Source: JAHEZL01 sp046074525 (GTDB taxonomy: Bacteria > Bacteroidota > Bacteroidia > Flavobacteriales_C > GCA-002722245). Taken from it: a stretch of 64,000 nucleotides of DNA. Within the stretch, counting starts at the first letter, position 1. Every line of letters starts with the position of its first letter. This document shows positions 53,800 through 63,861 of this stretch, piece after piece. The translations under genes and the position numbers were made by a program. The notes beneath the pieces were generated by a model. It did not search any database, was not told the origin of the DNA, and saw only the letters and a program-made list of their open reading frames with translations. The stretch lies in the NCBI GenBank assembly GCA_046074525.1, contig JBJTOK010000019.1:15970-79969 (forward strand), given 5' to 3'.

Positions 53800-54753
53800 T
53801 TATTTCCAGTGCGGATTTTTAGTGAGTTTCTTAAACACAAAACCTGCTTTGTTCAAATCATCAATCAACGCCTGTTCAGGCATTTTCTTGAAAAGGAAGG
53901 CAATCAGATAATCGTAATTCTGCCTTCCCGATTCACAACGCGCATTCATTTCCTCGATCTCCTTTTTCAAATTCCTGAACAGGGCAGATGAATCATTGGC
54001 CACTTCATATTCACCGCCTTTGATGTAATGATCGTTCATCTCACGGAAAGCAATGGCATCAAAATTCTGACCGTAGCAAACCTTCAAAAGTTCGGGTTTT
54101 GAGATTTCATATACATAATTCCCGATATCCTCATAAGCCGGATGGAAATCATCACGATTCACTTCCCCAATCACGGCAATAGGTGATTTTTTTAAGAACA
54201 TTACCCTCACATAGTTTACAAAAGCACGCCAAAGCATATCCTTAGCAGGAAACTTTCTTATTCTTTCACGGGTAAAAATATCCTGGTCCTGAGGCTCAAT
54301 CAGCAATGCCGCTTTTTTAGCTACCCTTAGCATTTCAGCCAGAGCCACCATCGGCCGCGGGAAATGGTGATAGCTCTCCTTGCACAATACATAATCGAAT
54401 GATTCATCGGGAAAATGCAGCTTTTCGGCATTTGCCTTTTCATATTTCTTGATGTATCCGCTATCCTTAGCGTCTTTCAATATTTCCGTGCTGATATCGG
54501 TGGCCAAAGCATCGATATTGTTTTCTTCCAGGAAACGAACATCAGAACCATAGCGCCCATCTCCTACCGTAAGCCAGGTGGCCTTTGGATCATTTTTGAT
54601 GAGGGGCATCAAATTATTGTACTTCCTCTGATGGCGCCAGTAATCGGCAGTATCCCTTCTTTTCCAGGCCGCAATTTTTTGTTCAATATCACTTGCACCT
54701 GTACTATTCCATGAGTTCTTCTCATGCAAATCATAACTATTTTGAATACTCAT
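53800..54753 (-). CDS. Class I SAM-dependent methyltransferase
   Basis: 317 residues. Motif I TWLTVGDGRYGSDVRFL, motif II ALATDIS, and LCKESYHHFPRPMVALAEMLRVAKKAALLIEPQD are typical of the Methyltransf_11 type. The substrate is unknown; pairing with a glycosyltransferase suggests a glycan or lipid. The start overlaps the rluD stop by 4 bp. Confidence 0.85.
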   Translation of the reverse strand: MSIQNSYDLHEKNSWNSTGASDIEQKIAAWKRRDTADYWRHQRKYNNLMPLIKNDPKATWLTVGDGRYGSDVRFLEENNIDALATDISTEILKDAKDSGYIKKYEKANAEKLHFPDESFDYVLCKESYHHFPRPMVALAEMLRVAKKAALLIEPQDQDIFTRERIRKFPAKDMLWRAFVNYVRVMFLKKSPIAVIGEVNRDDFHPAYEDIGNYVYEISKPELLKVCYGQNFDAIAFREMNDHYIKGGEYEVANDSSALFRNLKKEIEEMNARCESGRQNYDYLIAFLFKKMPEQALIDDLNKAGFVFKKLTKNPHWK

Positions 54754-55790
54754 ATTCCTTTATTTATGTGAACCGAATAATTCTTCCATTTGTCTAAAAT
54801 GGCAAGATACCCCTCCGGCAATTCAGCGCTGAAATTAAGAAATTTCTTCTTAGTCGGATGAAGGAAACCAAGAGTTTGTGCGTGCAGGGCCTGACCGGGA
54901 ATCAGCTCAAAGCAATTTTCCACAAACTGCTTGTATTTATTGAAATTTACTCCTTTCAGGATTTTATCGCCACCATATTCCGGATCGTTAAACAAAGGGT
55001 GGCCTATGTGCTGGAAATGCACTCGGATCTGATGTGTCCTTCCGGTCTCCAGCTTGCATTCCACAAGCGTAACATATCCGAAGCGCTCTAAAACCTTGTA
55101 ATGTGTTACTGCATGTTTGCCTTCTTCACTATCAACAGGGTAAACATCCATGATCTTCCTGTCCTTCCTGCTGCGACCGATATTACCGGTGATCGTTCCT
55201 TCGTCGTTCGCCACATCACCCCAAACAAGGGCGCGGTAGCGACGATCGATGGTGCGATCAAAAAATTGCTTTGACAAATGTGACAGTGCATAGTCGGTTT
55301 TCGCCAGTACCATCACGCCACTCGTGAGTTTATCAAGGCGATGAACCAATCCGGGACGAATCTCATTATCGGGATTTTTCGCCAGCTGATTGAAATGAAA
55401 AAGCATAGCGTTTACCAGCGTTCCGGTGTAGTTCCCATAACCCGGATGCACAACGAGTCCGGCATTTTTATTTACCACCGCCAGATCATCATCCTGATAC
55501 AAAATCTCAACAGGAATATTCTCGGGAATGAGTTCAATTTCGCGCGGCGGATAAGGCAACACTACCGATACTTCATCGAAGGGTTTTACTTTGTAATTGG
55601 ATTTTACAGCCTTGCCGTTCACCACAATGCTACCTGCTTCGGCGGCATTCTGAATTTTGGTACGCGAAGTGTTTTCTAGTCGGTTAAGCAGGAATTTATC
55701 CACCCGCAGCGGTTGCTGTCCGCGATCGGCAACAATCTTATGATGTTCATATAACTCGTCTGCCCTTTCGTCCTCCAATTCTTCTATCAT
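54750..55790 (-). CDS. rluD: RluD-type 23S rRNA pseudouridine synthase
   Basis: 346 residues. N-terminal S4 domain (VDKFLLNRLENTSRTKIQNAAEAGSI) and the catalytic aspartate in RPGLVHRLDKLTSGVMVLAKT. RluD modifies U1911, U1915 and U1917 of helix 69. The start overlaps the upstream T9SS cargo gene by 4 bp. Confidence 0.93.
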   Translation of the reverse strand: MIEELEDERADELYEHHKIVADRGQQPLRVDKFLLNRLENTSRTKIQNAAEAGSIVVNGKAVKSNYKVKPFDEVSVVLPYPPREIELIPENIPVEILYQDDDLAVVNKNAGLVVHPGYGNYTGTLVNAMLFHFNQLAKNPDNEIRPGLVHRLDKLTSGVMVLAKTDYALSHLSKQFFDRTIDRRYRALVWGDVANDEGTITGNIGRSRKDRKIMDVYPVDSEEGKHAVTHYKVLERFGYVTLVECKLETGRTHQIRVHFQHIGHPLFNDPEYGGDKILKGVNFNKYKQFVENCFELIPGQALHAQTLGFLHPTKKKFLNFSAELPEGYLAILDKWKNYSVHINKGI

Positions 55791-57955
55791 CGTACCACCA
55801 ACTTATGAAATTCGGTTTTTCCGGAAGGAAAAGTGATTCTTAAAAAATACAAGCCTTCGCTCCATCCGGATAAAGAAAGACTGCTTTGCCCTTCGCTGAG
55901 CAGTGCAGTGCTCACTTCGCGACCATTAATATCAAAAGCCGTCAGTATGGCCTTGCTTTCAGTCAGCACAAAAACTTCTGATGAAGCCGGATTCGGGAAA
56001 ACCTGCACCGATTGATTGCCTTCTTCCGCCACTGAATAAGGATTGGTAATTAGCTCTTCGCTTAGCACCGGACGAAACATCACGCTGCCCTTTACTGCCG
56101 AAGATTTCCATGAGCTGGAAGTAGTACTGTAATAAAACATTTTATTAGCGTTGGGCGAGTTGAAATCGAGTCCGATATTGATGTAATCATTCGTTGTTTG
56201 TTTGAAGCCCACAAAAACCGTATCCTTCACAAAAAGTGGCTGGTCGAGCGGATAATACAAAAAGTGGTTAATGCCCATAATGCTATCAGGAAAATCGGTG
56301 CTGTTTTCATAAAGCAGCGCACCTGGTTTTCCCTTGCTGTAAGCCCATACCCTGATATTGAAAGGGATAGCATAATTGGCAGCTCCCAGTACTTCATTGA
56401 AATAAATCTTTACACCACGTAAACTGTCGCCTTTGCTTTGCAGAATCGGCAGCTTATATGCAAACTCAACACCGGTATTGTAAAAACCATAACCTGCTTC
56501 CACAGAGCCATCATCGTAAGCGTAAAAATTGGATAATTCCTGCTGGAAAGAAACAATATCATTTTCAGTTCTGTTGCCGGAAAGAGGAGTTGTTAAAGCA
56601 TACTGGATATCAAATACAGCGCTGTCGTCTTCTGCGGAAGTGTAAACAAACGCCCCATAATTTTCGGTAAAGGAATGTGTGAGTCCGGCAGGAATAGAAG
56701 TGCTTTGCGCCGCCGCCGAAGTATAGAGCGATGAAGAGTTTTCCTTCACCTCCACACTGAAATTTACCGTTGCTGGGAAAGCCGAAATATTGCGGATTAC
56801 ACCTTGCGACGAGCCGCTCATCACGCCCCCTGCCGATTTAAAATGCTTCCAGGGAACGGAGTGGTAACCATTCAGCAAGGTTTTGGGCGGATAAACGAAA
56901 GCCACATCGGAGATATAATTGTCGTTGTTTGACCGGTTTTTATCCAGCACCACATAATCCAGATGCCATTGATCGCGGTTGCCCACATCGGTGCCAAAGC
57001 CATCCAGACTGGCATAAGAGAAAAACCTGAAGCGAAAATTGTCATGAAAAAAAACAGGAGAAGACAGCTTCACATAAAATTGGAAAAAACTGTCGACAGC
57101 CCAGCTTTCCTTCACTGATGTATTCCACACGGAACGCCAGGTTAGATTACTGTCAAGAAATTGCAGCACGAGTGAATCCATATCTTCAGGCTCATCACCA
57201 TAGCCCTTAGCTTCCACATAAAAACTGAGATAAAGATTATCGCTTACAGAAAGCCCCGAAATATCTATTGGCTTTGATACCAGTGAATCGGCAGTATAGG
57301 CTGTTACCGTTGCTGTATTATACATTTTGCCACTGGAGTTGATAGCATCAAAAGTAGCCACGCCAATACTTGGCGGCGACACAGGATAATTGTCATTCAC
57401 AAAAACACCTCTCCCCGTCCACAACGAAGCATCATCGGCCAGGAAGTAATACATGTAATGCGTATTGGAAAGCAGGTTCTTTTTGAGATTGAAAGTATCG
57501 GTTCCGTAAATGCTGTAAGCCGGCCACACTTTCAAGGTATCTTTCACCTTGGCAGGATATACATCGGCAAAGTATCTCACAATCGTTAACTTGGGATTGG
57601 GAGCAATCTTAGTACTGTCGGTGGTGTATTGCCAGGTAGTATCGGTAGCATAGCGCACGGTATCAGCAAAAGCCCCATCCACAATGAAGCTGTACTGATG
57701 CACCACGGCTGAAAGTTTAGCGGCAGTATCGGTGGAGTAAATCTTAAGTCGGTCAGATGAAAAATCATCGATAAAAGGAAGTCCTGCTTTATTGAGATTG
57801 TAAAGATAGCGGACTTGCAGCGTGTCTGATGCAGCGAAAAGCGGCTGGTTGGCCGGGGCCGACAAAAGGGAATTTCCCGCTAAGCCGGTCACCACTTCCT
57901 GCGCCATGGCCACAGCAGAAATAAAAAACAATAAACCAAACAGGATAGTTCGCAT
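55787..57955 (-). CDS. Secreted protein with T9SS type A sorting domain
   Basis: 722 residues. A signal peptide (MRTILFGLLFFISAVAMAQ), a long beta-rich region without recognised enzyme motifs, and a C-terminal type A sorting domain of about 75 residues: VQVFPNPASSEVFV, FDINGREV, LSLSGWSEGLYFLRI and FHKLVV. It should cross the outer membrane by T9SS and be released or anchored to the surface. It follows the PASTA gene after 41 bp. Confidence 0.88.
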   Translation of the reverse strand: MRTILFGLLFFISAVAMAQEVVTGLAGNSLLSAPANQPLFAASDTLQVRYLYNLNKAGLPFIDDFSSDRLKIYSTDTAAKLSAVVHQYSFIVDGAFADTVRYATDTTWQYTTDSTKIAPNPKLTIVRYFADVYPAKVKDTLKVWPAYSIYGTDTFNLKKNLLSNTHYMYYFLADDASLWTGRGVFVNDNYPVSPPSIGVATFDAINSSGKMYNTATVTAYTADSLVSKPIDISGLSVSDNLYLSFYVEAKGYGDEPEDMDSLVLQFLDSNLTWRSVWNTSVKESWAVDSFFQFYVKLSSPVFFHDNFRFRFFSYASLDGFGTDVGNRDQWHLDYVVLDKNRSNNDNYISDVAFVYPPKTLLNGYHSVPWKHFKSAGGVMSGSSQGVIRNISAFPATVNFSVEVKENSSSLYTSAAAQSTSIPAGLTHSFTENYGAFVYTSAEDDSAVFDIQYALTTPLSGNRTENDIVSFQQELSNFYAYDDGSVEAGYGFYNTGVEFAYKLPILQSKGDSLRGVKIYFNEVLGAANYAIPFNIRVWAYSKGKPGALLYENSTDFPDSIMGINHFLYYPLDQPLFVKDTVFVGFKQTTNDYINIGLDFNSPNANKMFYYSTTSSSWKSSAVKGSVMFRPVLSEELITNPYSVAEEGNQSVQVFPNPASSEVFVLTESKAILTAFDINGREVSTALLSEGQSSLSLSGWSEGLYFLRITFPSGKTEFHKLVVR

Positions 57956-57996
57956 CTTATAAATTTAAGAAGATAGCGCTGTAACGCAAAAAGATA

Positions 57997-58812
57997 TTAC
58001 TTATTGGGCGTTTCGTGATAAGAAGTATCGCAGGTGAAATACAACTGAACCGGCGACCCCACTTTCAGCTTCATGCCCTGTTCGTATTCAGGTCGCTGGC
58101 GGATGACTACAGCCGTCATACTGTCCACTTCCTTCTTACACAATGGATTCCCTACCTGCATTGGCACCGGTACAAATGCGTTGGCCTGTACCTGACTGAT
58201 TGCGTCTTTTAATGTTAATCCGATATACGGAGCCATATAGGCTGTAGAACCGGCACCCTTCGCCACCTGAATCGATACCACATCACCATCATTAATAAGT
58301 GTTTTGTTAGGGATGATCTTTGATCCTTTATAGGTCATACCCAGTACCGCTCCGGCAGGTGTACTCGATTTCCATTCAATATTCACTTTTACACCATAGG
58401 ATTCCAAACGATCTATCGCGTCTTTCATCGACAAATCCTTCACCTCTTCCTTAATCATGATTTTTTTGGTGGTACGCGCATTGATTGTAAGATAAAGTTT
58501 ACGCCCCTCCTTCACGAAATTTTTTGGCGACGGCGACTGGTCTACAACTATTCCTTTAGGACGCTTGCGATCAAAAATCGAATCGATGATTTCATATTGA
58601 AAACCTTTCTCCACAAGGGCAGTATCCAGAGCCCCCACTTTCTTGCCCAACACGTCCGGCACAACCACTTGTTCCCCATGCTGCGTATAGTTATCAAGAT
58701 AAGAAACCACAACATACAACAAGCCCGCAGTGAGCAATATGGCGATCAGGAAGTTGACTAAAAATACCCTGCTGAAAATGAATTTAAACATCTGATGGAG
58801 TTTAGCGAACAA
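57997..58812 (-). CDS. Membrane-anchored PASTA-domain protein
   Basis: 271 residues. One N-terminal membrane helix (about 14-33), then three PASTA units, starting VVVPDVLGKKVGALDTALVEKG (about 47), MIKEEVKDLSMKDAIDRLESYG and AYMAPYIGLTLKDAISQVQ. There is no kinase domain. PASTA modules bind muropeptides or lipid II. It is divergent from ddl, 146 bp apart, a pairing that fits cell-wall work. Confidence 0.88.
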   Translation of the reverse strand: MFAKLHQMFKFIFSRVFLVNFLIAILLTAGLLYVVVSYLDNYTQHGEQVVVPDVLGKKVGALDTALVEKGFQYEIIDSIFDRKRPKGIVVDQSPSPKNFVKEGRKLYLTINARTTKKIMIKEEVKDLSMKDAIDRLESYGVKVNIEWKSSTPAGAVLGMTYKGSKIIPNKTLINDGDVVSIQVAKGAGSTAYMAPYIGLTLKDAISQVQANAFVPVPMQVGNPLCKKEVDSMTAVVIRQRPEYEQGMKLKVGSPVQLYFTCDTSYHETPNK

Positions 58813-58958
58813 ACTTACATGATTCGACTTGAAATCCCAATTAAATACGGTTCAAAAAACACAAGTTATAAACAGTCACTTTATCAATTATATTATGTGC
58901 TATATCTTTTTTAAAAATGAATATCCCCCTATTTTTATCCTCACAAATTATTCAAACT

Positions 58959-59918
58959 ATGAAAAACATTGCCCTTGTATTTGGCGGATTCAGCAAAGAA
59001 GCAGAGATTTCGGAAAAAAGTGCCGGTCAGGCCAAAAAAGCACTGGAAGGATCACAGTACAATCTTTATCCTGTTAAAATCTCCAGAGAAGAATGGACTC
59101 ATGTAGGGGCTGATGGGCAGGAATACCCTATCGATAAAAATGATTTTTCAACGACGGTAGATGGCCAAAAAATAACTTTCGACAAAGCACTCAACCTTAT
59201 TCACGGAACTCCAGGTGAAAATGGTTTACTGGGGGGCTATTTTGAATTGATTGGATTGCCTTATACTTCAAGCGGCGTGCTGACTTCGGCACTGACAATG
59301 AACAAAAACTGGACAACTCGTTTTCTCAGTCAGGCCGGTATACGCACCGCTCCTTCCTTTGTGGTATACCGCGGTGATCAGTCGGCCGATTACCAATCGA
59401 AAGCAAGCTATCCCTGCTTTGTAAAACCCAATAACGGTGGATCAAGCGTAGGTACCTTCAAGGTAAAAAATGCCGAAGAACTTGAAAATGCATTAAAAGA
59501 AGCGTTCAAGCACGACGATGAAATCATTGTAGAAGAATTTGTGCAGGGACGCGAATTCACCTGTGGTGTGATGGGCTTCGGCGGAAAAATTCAGGCACTC
59601 CCACTCACCGAAGTAATGCCGAAAAGCGAATTCTTCAACTTTGCAGATAAGTATGGCGACGATGGTGCCAAGGAAGAAACTCCGGCGAACCTAAGTGCTG
59701 AACTCACCAAAGAATGCCAGGCTATTGCCGAAAAAGCCTTCAAAATACTCCGCTGCAAAAATGTATCGCGTATCGATTTTATCCTGAAAGGAAATGATTT
59801 TTATCTCATTGAAGTGAATACTATTCCGGGCATGAGCGCAAAAAGTATTTTGCCACAGCAGGCGAATGCGGTGGGCATTTCATTTAAAGATTTACTGATT
59901 AAGATTATTGAAGGATAA
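58959..59918 (+). CDS. ddl: D-alanine--D-alanine ligase
   Basis: 319 residues from ATG 58959 (MKNIALVFGGFSKEAEIS); an earlier in-frame ATG at 58917 would add 14 residues before the conserved first strand. ATP-grasp motifs FVKPNNGGSSVG and IEVNTIPGMSAKSILPQQ are intact. It makes the D-Ala-D-Ala dipeptide for peptidoglycan. Confidence 0.94.
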   Translation: MKNIALVFGGFSKEAEISEKSAGQAKKALEGSQYNLYPVKISREEWTHVGADGQEYPIDKNDFSTTVDGQKITFDKALNLIHGTPGENGLLGGYFELIGLPYTSSGVLTSALTMNKNWTTRFLSQAGIRTAPSFVVYRGDQSADYQSKASYPCFVKPNNGGSSVGTFKVKNAEELENALKEAFKHDDEIIVEEFVQGREFTCGVMGFGGKIQALPLTEVMPKSEFFNFADKYGDDGAKEETPANLSAELTKECQAIAEKAFKILRCKNVSRIDFILKGNDFYLIEVNTIPGMSAKSILPQQANAVGISFKDLLIKIIEG

Positions 59919-59928
59919 TAGAAGGAGA

Positions 59929-60020
59929 CTGGATAGTGACTGCGGGTTTTAACGAATTACAGTTATTCTCAACGTTGATAATTTCAGATTTAGCGATGAT
60001 GATCTGAAACTACTATCCAG
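59929..60020. terminator. Bidirectional hairpin between ddl and the response regulator
   Basis: CTGGATAGT (59929-59937) pairs with ACTATCCAG (60012-60020), and inside it TTTCAGAT (59982-59989) with ATCTGAAA (60002-60009). The two convergent genes end on either side. Confidence 0.5.
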
Positions 60021-60026
60021 AACTCA

Positions 60027-60719
60027 CTACTCATTCGGACTAAACCTATACCCCACTCCCTTCACCGTTTGTATATAATCATCGCCCAGTTTTTCACGGA
60101 GTTTACGTATATGCACATCAATGGTACGATCTCCCACAATCAAATTTTGTCCCCACACTTTATTGTAAATTTCCTCGCGGGTGAAAACCCTTTCCGGAAC
60201 AGAAGTGAGCAACAACAATAATTCAAATTCCTTTTTCGGGAAATAAAATTTCTCTTCGTTTTTATACACTACGTATTTCGATTTATCGATAACGATTCCT
60301 CTCAGGGAAGCAGTTTCCTCTTGTTGCGGCGAAGCATTTTCTCTCTTCACTCTCTTCAATAATGAATGTACTTTTGAAACAAGCACCCTTGGCTGGATGG
60401 GCTTCTTGATAAAATCATCGGCGCCCGCGTTGAGTCCGGCAATTAATGTATAATCCTCTCCACGTGCGGTGAGAAAAACAATCACTGCATCTTTCAAGCC
60501 CACATCATTTCTCAGTCGAAAACACAATTCTATACCGTCCATATCAGGCAGCATAATATCAAGGATCAGCAAATCGGGAACCAGTATTTTACATGCCTCC
60601 ATTGCACTTTGTGCATTAGAAAACTTATGCACTGTAAACCCTTCTTTGGTGAGATTATAGCCAACGAACTCCAAAATATCCGGATCATCGTCGACTATCA
60701 ATATATTGGTCTTAATCAT
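60027..60719 (-). CDS. OmpR/PhoB family response regulator
   Basis: 230 residues. Receiver domain with acidic pocket D10-D11-D12 region, phosphoacceptor D54 (LILDIMLPD), T in FLTARG and K in FIKKPI; C-terminal winged helix with VWGQNLIVGDRTIDVHIRKLREKLGD. No sensor kinase gene adjoins, so it is an orphan in this window. It is divergent from the TonB-dependent receptor, with paired 11-bp-spaced repeats in between that suit this family's binding mode. Confidence 0.92.
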   Translation of the reverse strand: MIKTNILIVDDDPDILEFVGYNLTKEGFTVHKFSNAQSAMEACKILVPDLLILDIMLPDMDGIELCFRLRNDVGLKDAVIVFLTARGEDYTLIAGLNAGADDFIKKPIQPRVLVSKVHSLLKRVKRENASPQQEETASLRGIVIDKSKYVVYKNEEKFYFPKKEFELLLLLTSVPERVFTREEIYNKVWGQNLIVGDRTIDVHIRKLREKLGDDYIQTVKGVGYRFSPNE

Positions 60720-60771
60720 GGCCTTTTGCTTTTCTCAAAGCTACGTCCATACAATTACCACTGCGTTAGCT

Positions 60772-60848
60772 AAACATTAAGGAAACATTAAAATGCCGCG
60801 CAGCATCAACACAACAGAGCAGCCTTTGTTAACACTACCATAACATTG
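60772..60848 (+). promoter_or_regulatory. Two pairs of direct repeats spaced 11 bp, probable operator
   Basis: AAACATTAA occurs at 60772 and again at 60783, exactly 11 bp apart. A second pair, TTAACACTA (60829) and ATAACATTG (60840), is again 11 bp apart. Tandem half-sites at one-helical-turn spacing are the binding mode of OmpR/PhoB regulators. The second pair lies just upstream of the presumed -33 region of the receptor gene, whose near-consensus -7 box TTACTTTG is at 60877. Confidence 0.5.
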
Positions 60849-60905
60849 AAGTAATACTCAATTGACTTTACGAACCTTACTTTGTGCTCATTAAAAAGTA
60901 TTACA

Positions 60906-63839
60906 ATGAGGTTAAAATCGCTGCTCACATTTATGGCTGTTTTATGCACAACAGCTCTCTTTTCACAAAACTCAATCCATGGCAAGGTAATCGACGGTGC
61001 AACAGGCAATGCCTTGCCGGATGTAACGGTGCGCATCGACAGTTCGACTATTACCGGTGTAACCGACCTGAATGGTTTCTTCAATATTTTGAATGTACAA
61101 CCAGGTACCTACACCTTAATATGTGATGGCGGCAGACAATACAGCAAAAAAATGATTGAAGAAGTTGTGGTAAAAGCTAATGAAGCTACACGCGTCGACA
61201 TTATCCTTCGCAGAACAACCGATATTGTTATCGAAAAGAAACCAAAAGCGAAAGGCGGCGAAACTCCTGATGCCTTGCTCTCCCAACAAAAAAACAATGT
61301 CACCGTGAGCGATGGAATTTCCAATGAACAGGCAACGCGACAAGGATTAAGAAGCACCAGCGATGCTCTTGGAAAAGTAAGCGGAGCGAGTATACAGGAC
61401 AATAAATTTGTTGTCATAAGAGGTTTGAATGATCGCTATAACGCAGCTTATATCAATGGCGCTCCACTGCCAAGTTCTGAATCCGACAGAAAAGCTTTCG
61501 CCTTCGATATTTTCCCTTCCAACATGCTGGATAATTTAGTGATTACCAAAACTGCTTCTCCTGACCTTCCTGGGGAATTTGCGGGAGGAATCATACAGGT
61601 GACAACGAAAAATATTCCGGAGAAAAATTTTCAGGCTTTCTCCATTGGTGGTGGATACAACACCATTACTACCGGACAAAATCAAATCACTTATAAAGGC
61701 GGACAATGGGATTGGCTAGGTGTGGACGATGGCAGCAGAGCTATGCCTGGCGTGATTCCCGACAAGGATCACTTCCCAGTAAATATTGATGAGCAGGCCA
61801 CATTAGCGAAGAAAACAAATATTGATTGGGGCTTGCAAAACAAAACCTTCATGCCCAATTTGAGTCTGCAATACTCCATGGGCCTCAGCGATACACTTAA
61901 AGGAATTCCCGTGGGATTGGTGATGGCCCTCACCTACAACAAGAGAAACAATTACAACGAAACCGCCCGTCGTGGATGGACAGGCAATGATGCAAACAGC
62001 ACCATTTCATCACAGCTGGATTATCAGTACCTCGATAAAATTTACTCCGAACAGATCCTGGCCAGCGCACTCGCCAACTTCTCAGTAAAACTGAACAGAA
62101 ATAATACGCTCAGCTTTAAAAATATTTATAGCATCAATTCCGATGACAGGGTAATTTCACGCAGTGGTTCTACCAATCCGCTGGAATCCAATCCTACATT
62201 AATTCAATCAGATGCTACATGGTTCACCGGAAATAAAATTTACTCCGGTCAGCTCATCGGTGAACATTATTTACCGAAACAAAAACTGCGCTTCAACTGG
62301 GTAGGCTCCTTAAGTCAGATTGAAAGAAGCATTCCTAACCTGAGAAGAAATATTTACACGCGCCTCACCAACGTTAATGATCCCAACGACCCTAATCCGA
62401 ACGACACCATGTACACTGCAAACATTGGTACTTCCAACGTTGGATCCAATTACGGGGGTGGTATGTTCTTCTCCGAAAACAAGGAAAATATTTACAGTTT
62501 CAAAGCCGATGCGTCACATACTTTCAACATAGGAAAATCGATCAACGAAGTGAAGATGGGTACATTTTTCCAAAGCAGGAATCGTGATTTTTTTGCGCGC
62601 CAGCTCGGTTATACAAAACACACCATTCCGGGCGGTAGCGTGACTTTTGATGAAAGTCTGCTCTACCTCTCCCGCGGCGAAATATTCAACAACGCAAATC
62701 TCGGATTGATTTCCAATGGTGTAGGTGGCTTCAAACTTACCGACGGCACAAAATATACCGATGCATATACTGCAGCCTCTTCTTTGTACGCAGGATATTT
62801 GATGCTCGACAATAAATACAAAAAAGCAAGATTGGTTTGGGGAGCCAGAGTGGAAAGCTTTTCACAGGAATTGCATGCATTGAAAGCCGATCAAAGTAAA
62901 CTCGACATCAATATTTCAAAAACAGATGTATTGCCTTCTGCAAACTTCATTTACTCGGTAAATAAAAAACAAAATTTGCGTGTGAGCTATTCGCAAACCC
63001 TCAACCGTCCTGAATACCGGGAATTGGCTCCGTTTGCTTTCTATGACTTCAACACTACTTTCGTCATCTCCGGAAATGATTCGTTGAGAAGAGCAAAAAT
63101 CCACAACACCGATGTGCGTTACGAAATCTATCCGGGCAAAGGTCAGGTGTTTTCAGTAACAGGTTTCTACAAACAATTCATCGATCCTATCGAACAGATT
63201 TCAAGGGTGGATGTGACCAATGAAATTTCTTTCCGCAATGTTCCTAAAGCCACCAACTACGGAATGGAGATTGAATTGCGTTTGCTGCTTTCTTCACTCT
63301 TTAAAAATGATTCTATTAAATTCCTCAGTCGCACCACAGTTTTTTCCAATCTTGCTATCGTGCGATCTATGGTGGATGTTACTTCCATTGTCGGAAGTCA
63401 GGACGATGTACGTCCGCTGCAAGGCCAATCGCCTTATGTTCTCAACTCGGGGATTCAATATGTTGATGAAGAAAGAGGTTTTATCGCATCCATCAGCTAC
63501 AATACTGTTGCTCCACGCATCTATATTGTTGGTAATGTAAATGAACCCAACATCTGGGAAAACGGAAGAAATTTCATCGATCTCCAATTCTCGAAATCTT
63601 TCCTGAAAAAGAAATTGGATGTAAGACTTAATTTACAAAACCTGCTGGCCCAAAAACAAAATTTCTATCAAAACCGTGATCTTGGCGCAGAAGGTGCCAC
63701 TGGTGTTTCGGCTTTCTTTAACAGCATTCTCACCGGTGATGCGCAAAATAAAAACGATTATAATGCTGCGGAAGATGATCTCGTATGGTCGACTAAATTA
63801 GGCAGAACAATTTCTCTCAGCGCCGCTTTTAAATTTTAA
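60906..63839 (+). CDS. TonB-dependent outer-membrane receptor
   Basis: 977 residues from ATG 60906 (MRLKSLLTFMAVLCTTALFSQ, a signal peptide); a TTG at 60882 would precede it and coincide with the promoter. Residues about 23-95 are a carboxypeptidase-regulatory-like domain (GKVIDGATGNALPDVTVRI), followed by the plug (VVIRGLNDRYNAAYINGAPLP, PGEFAGGIIQVTT) and a 22-strand barrel ending in FKF. No SusD-like partner follows, which argues against glycan uptake of the SusCD type; the ligand is unknown. An insertion sequence starts just after the stop. Confidence 0.93.
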   Translation: MRLKSLLTFMAVLCTTALFSQNSIHGKVIDGATGNALPDVTVRIDSSTITGVTDLNGFFNILNVQPGTYTLICDGGRQYSKKMIEEVVVKANEATRVDIILRRTTDIVIEKKPKAKGGETPDALLSQQKNNVTVSDGISNEQATRQGLRSTSDALGKVSGASIQDNKFVVIRGLNDRYNAAYINGAPLPSSESDRKAFAFDIFPSNMLDNLVITKTASPDLPGEFAGGIIQVTTKNIPEKNFQAFSIGGGYNTITTGQNQITYKGGQWDWLGVDDGSRAMPGVIPDKDHFPVNIDEQATLAKKTNIDWGLQNKTFMPNLSLQYSMGLSDTLKGIPVGLVMALTYNKRNNYNETARRGWTGNDANSTISSQLDYQYLDKIYSEQILASALANFSVKLNRNNTLSFKNIYSINSDDRVISRSGSTNPLESNPTLIQSDATWFTGNKIYSGQLIGEHYLPKQKLRFNWVGSLSQIERSIPNLRRNIYTRLTNVNDPNDPNPNDTMYTANIGTSNVGSNYGGGMFFSENKENIYSFKADASHTFNIGKSINEVKMGTFFQSRNRDFFARQLGYTKHTIPGGSVTFDESLLYLSRGEIFNNANLGLISNGVGGFKLTDGTKYTDAYTAASSLYAGYLMLDNKYKKARLVWGARVESFSQELHALKADQSKLDINISKTDVLPSANFIYSVNKKQNLRVSYSQTLNRPEYRELAPFAFYDFNTTFVISGNDSLRRAKIHNTDVRYEIYPGKGQVFSVTGFYKQFIDPIEQISRVDVTNEISFRNVPKATNYGMEIELRLLLSSLFKNDSIKFLSRTTVFSNLAIVRSMVDVTSIVGSQDDVRPLQGQSPYVLNSGIQYVDEERGFIASISYNTVAPRIYIVGNVNEPNIWENGRNFIDLQFSKSFLKKKLDVRLNLQNLLAQKQNFYQNRDLGAEGATGVSAFFNSILTGDAQNKNDYNAAEDDLVWSTKLGRTISLSAAFKF

Positions 63840-63861
63840 ATCAGATCCTGAAACAAGTCCA

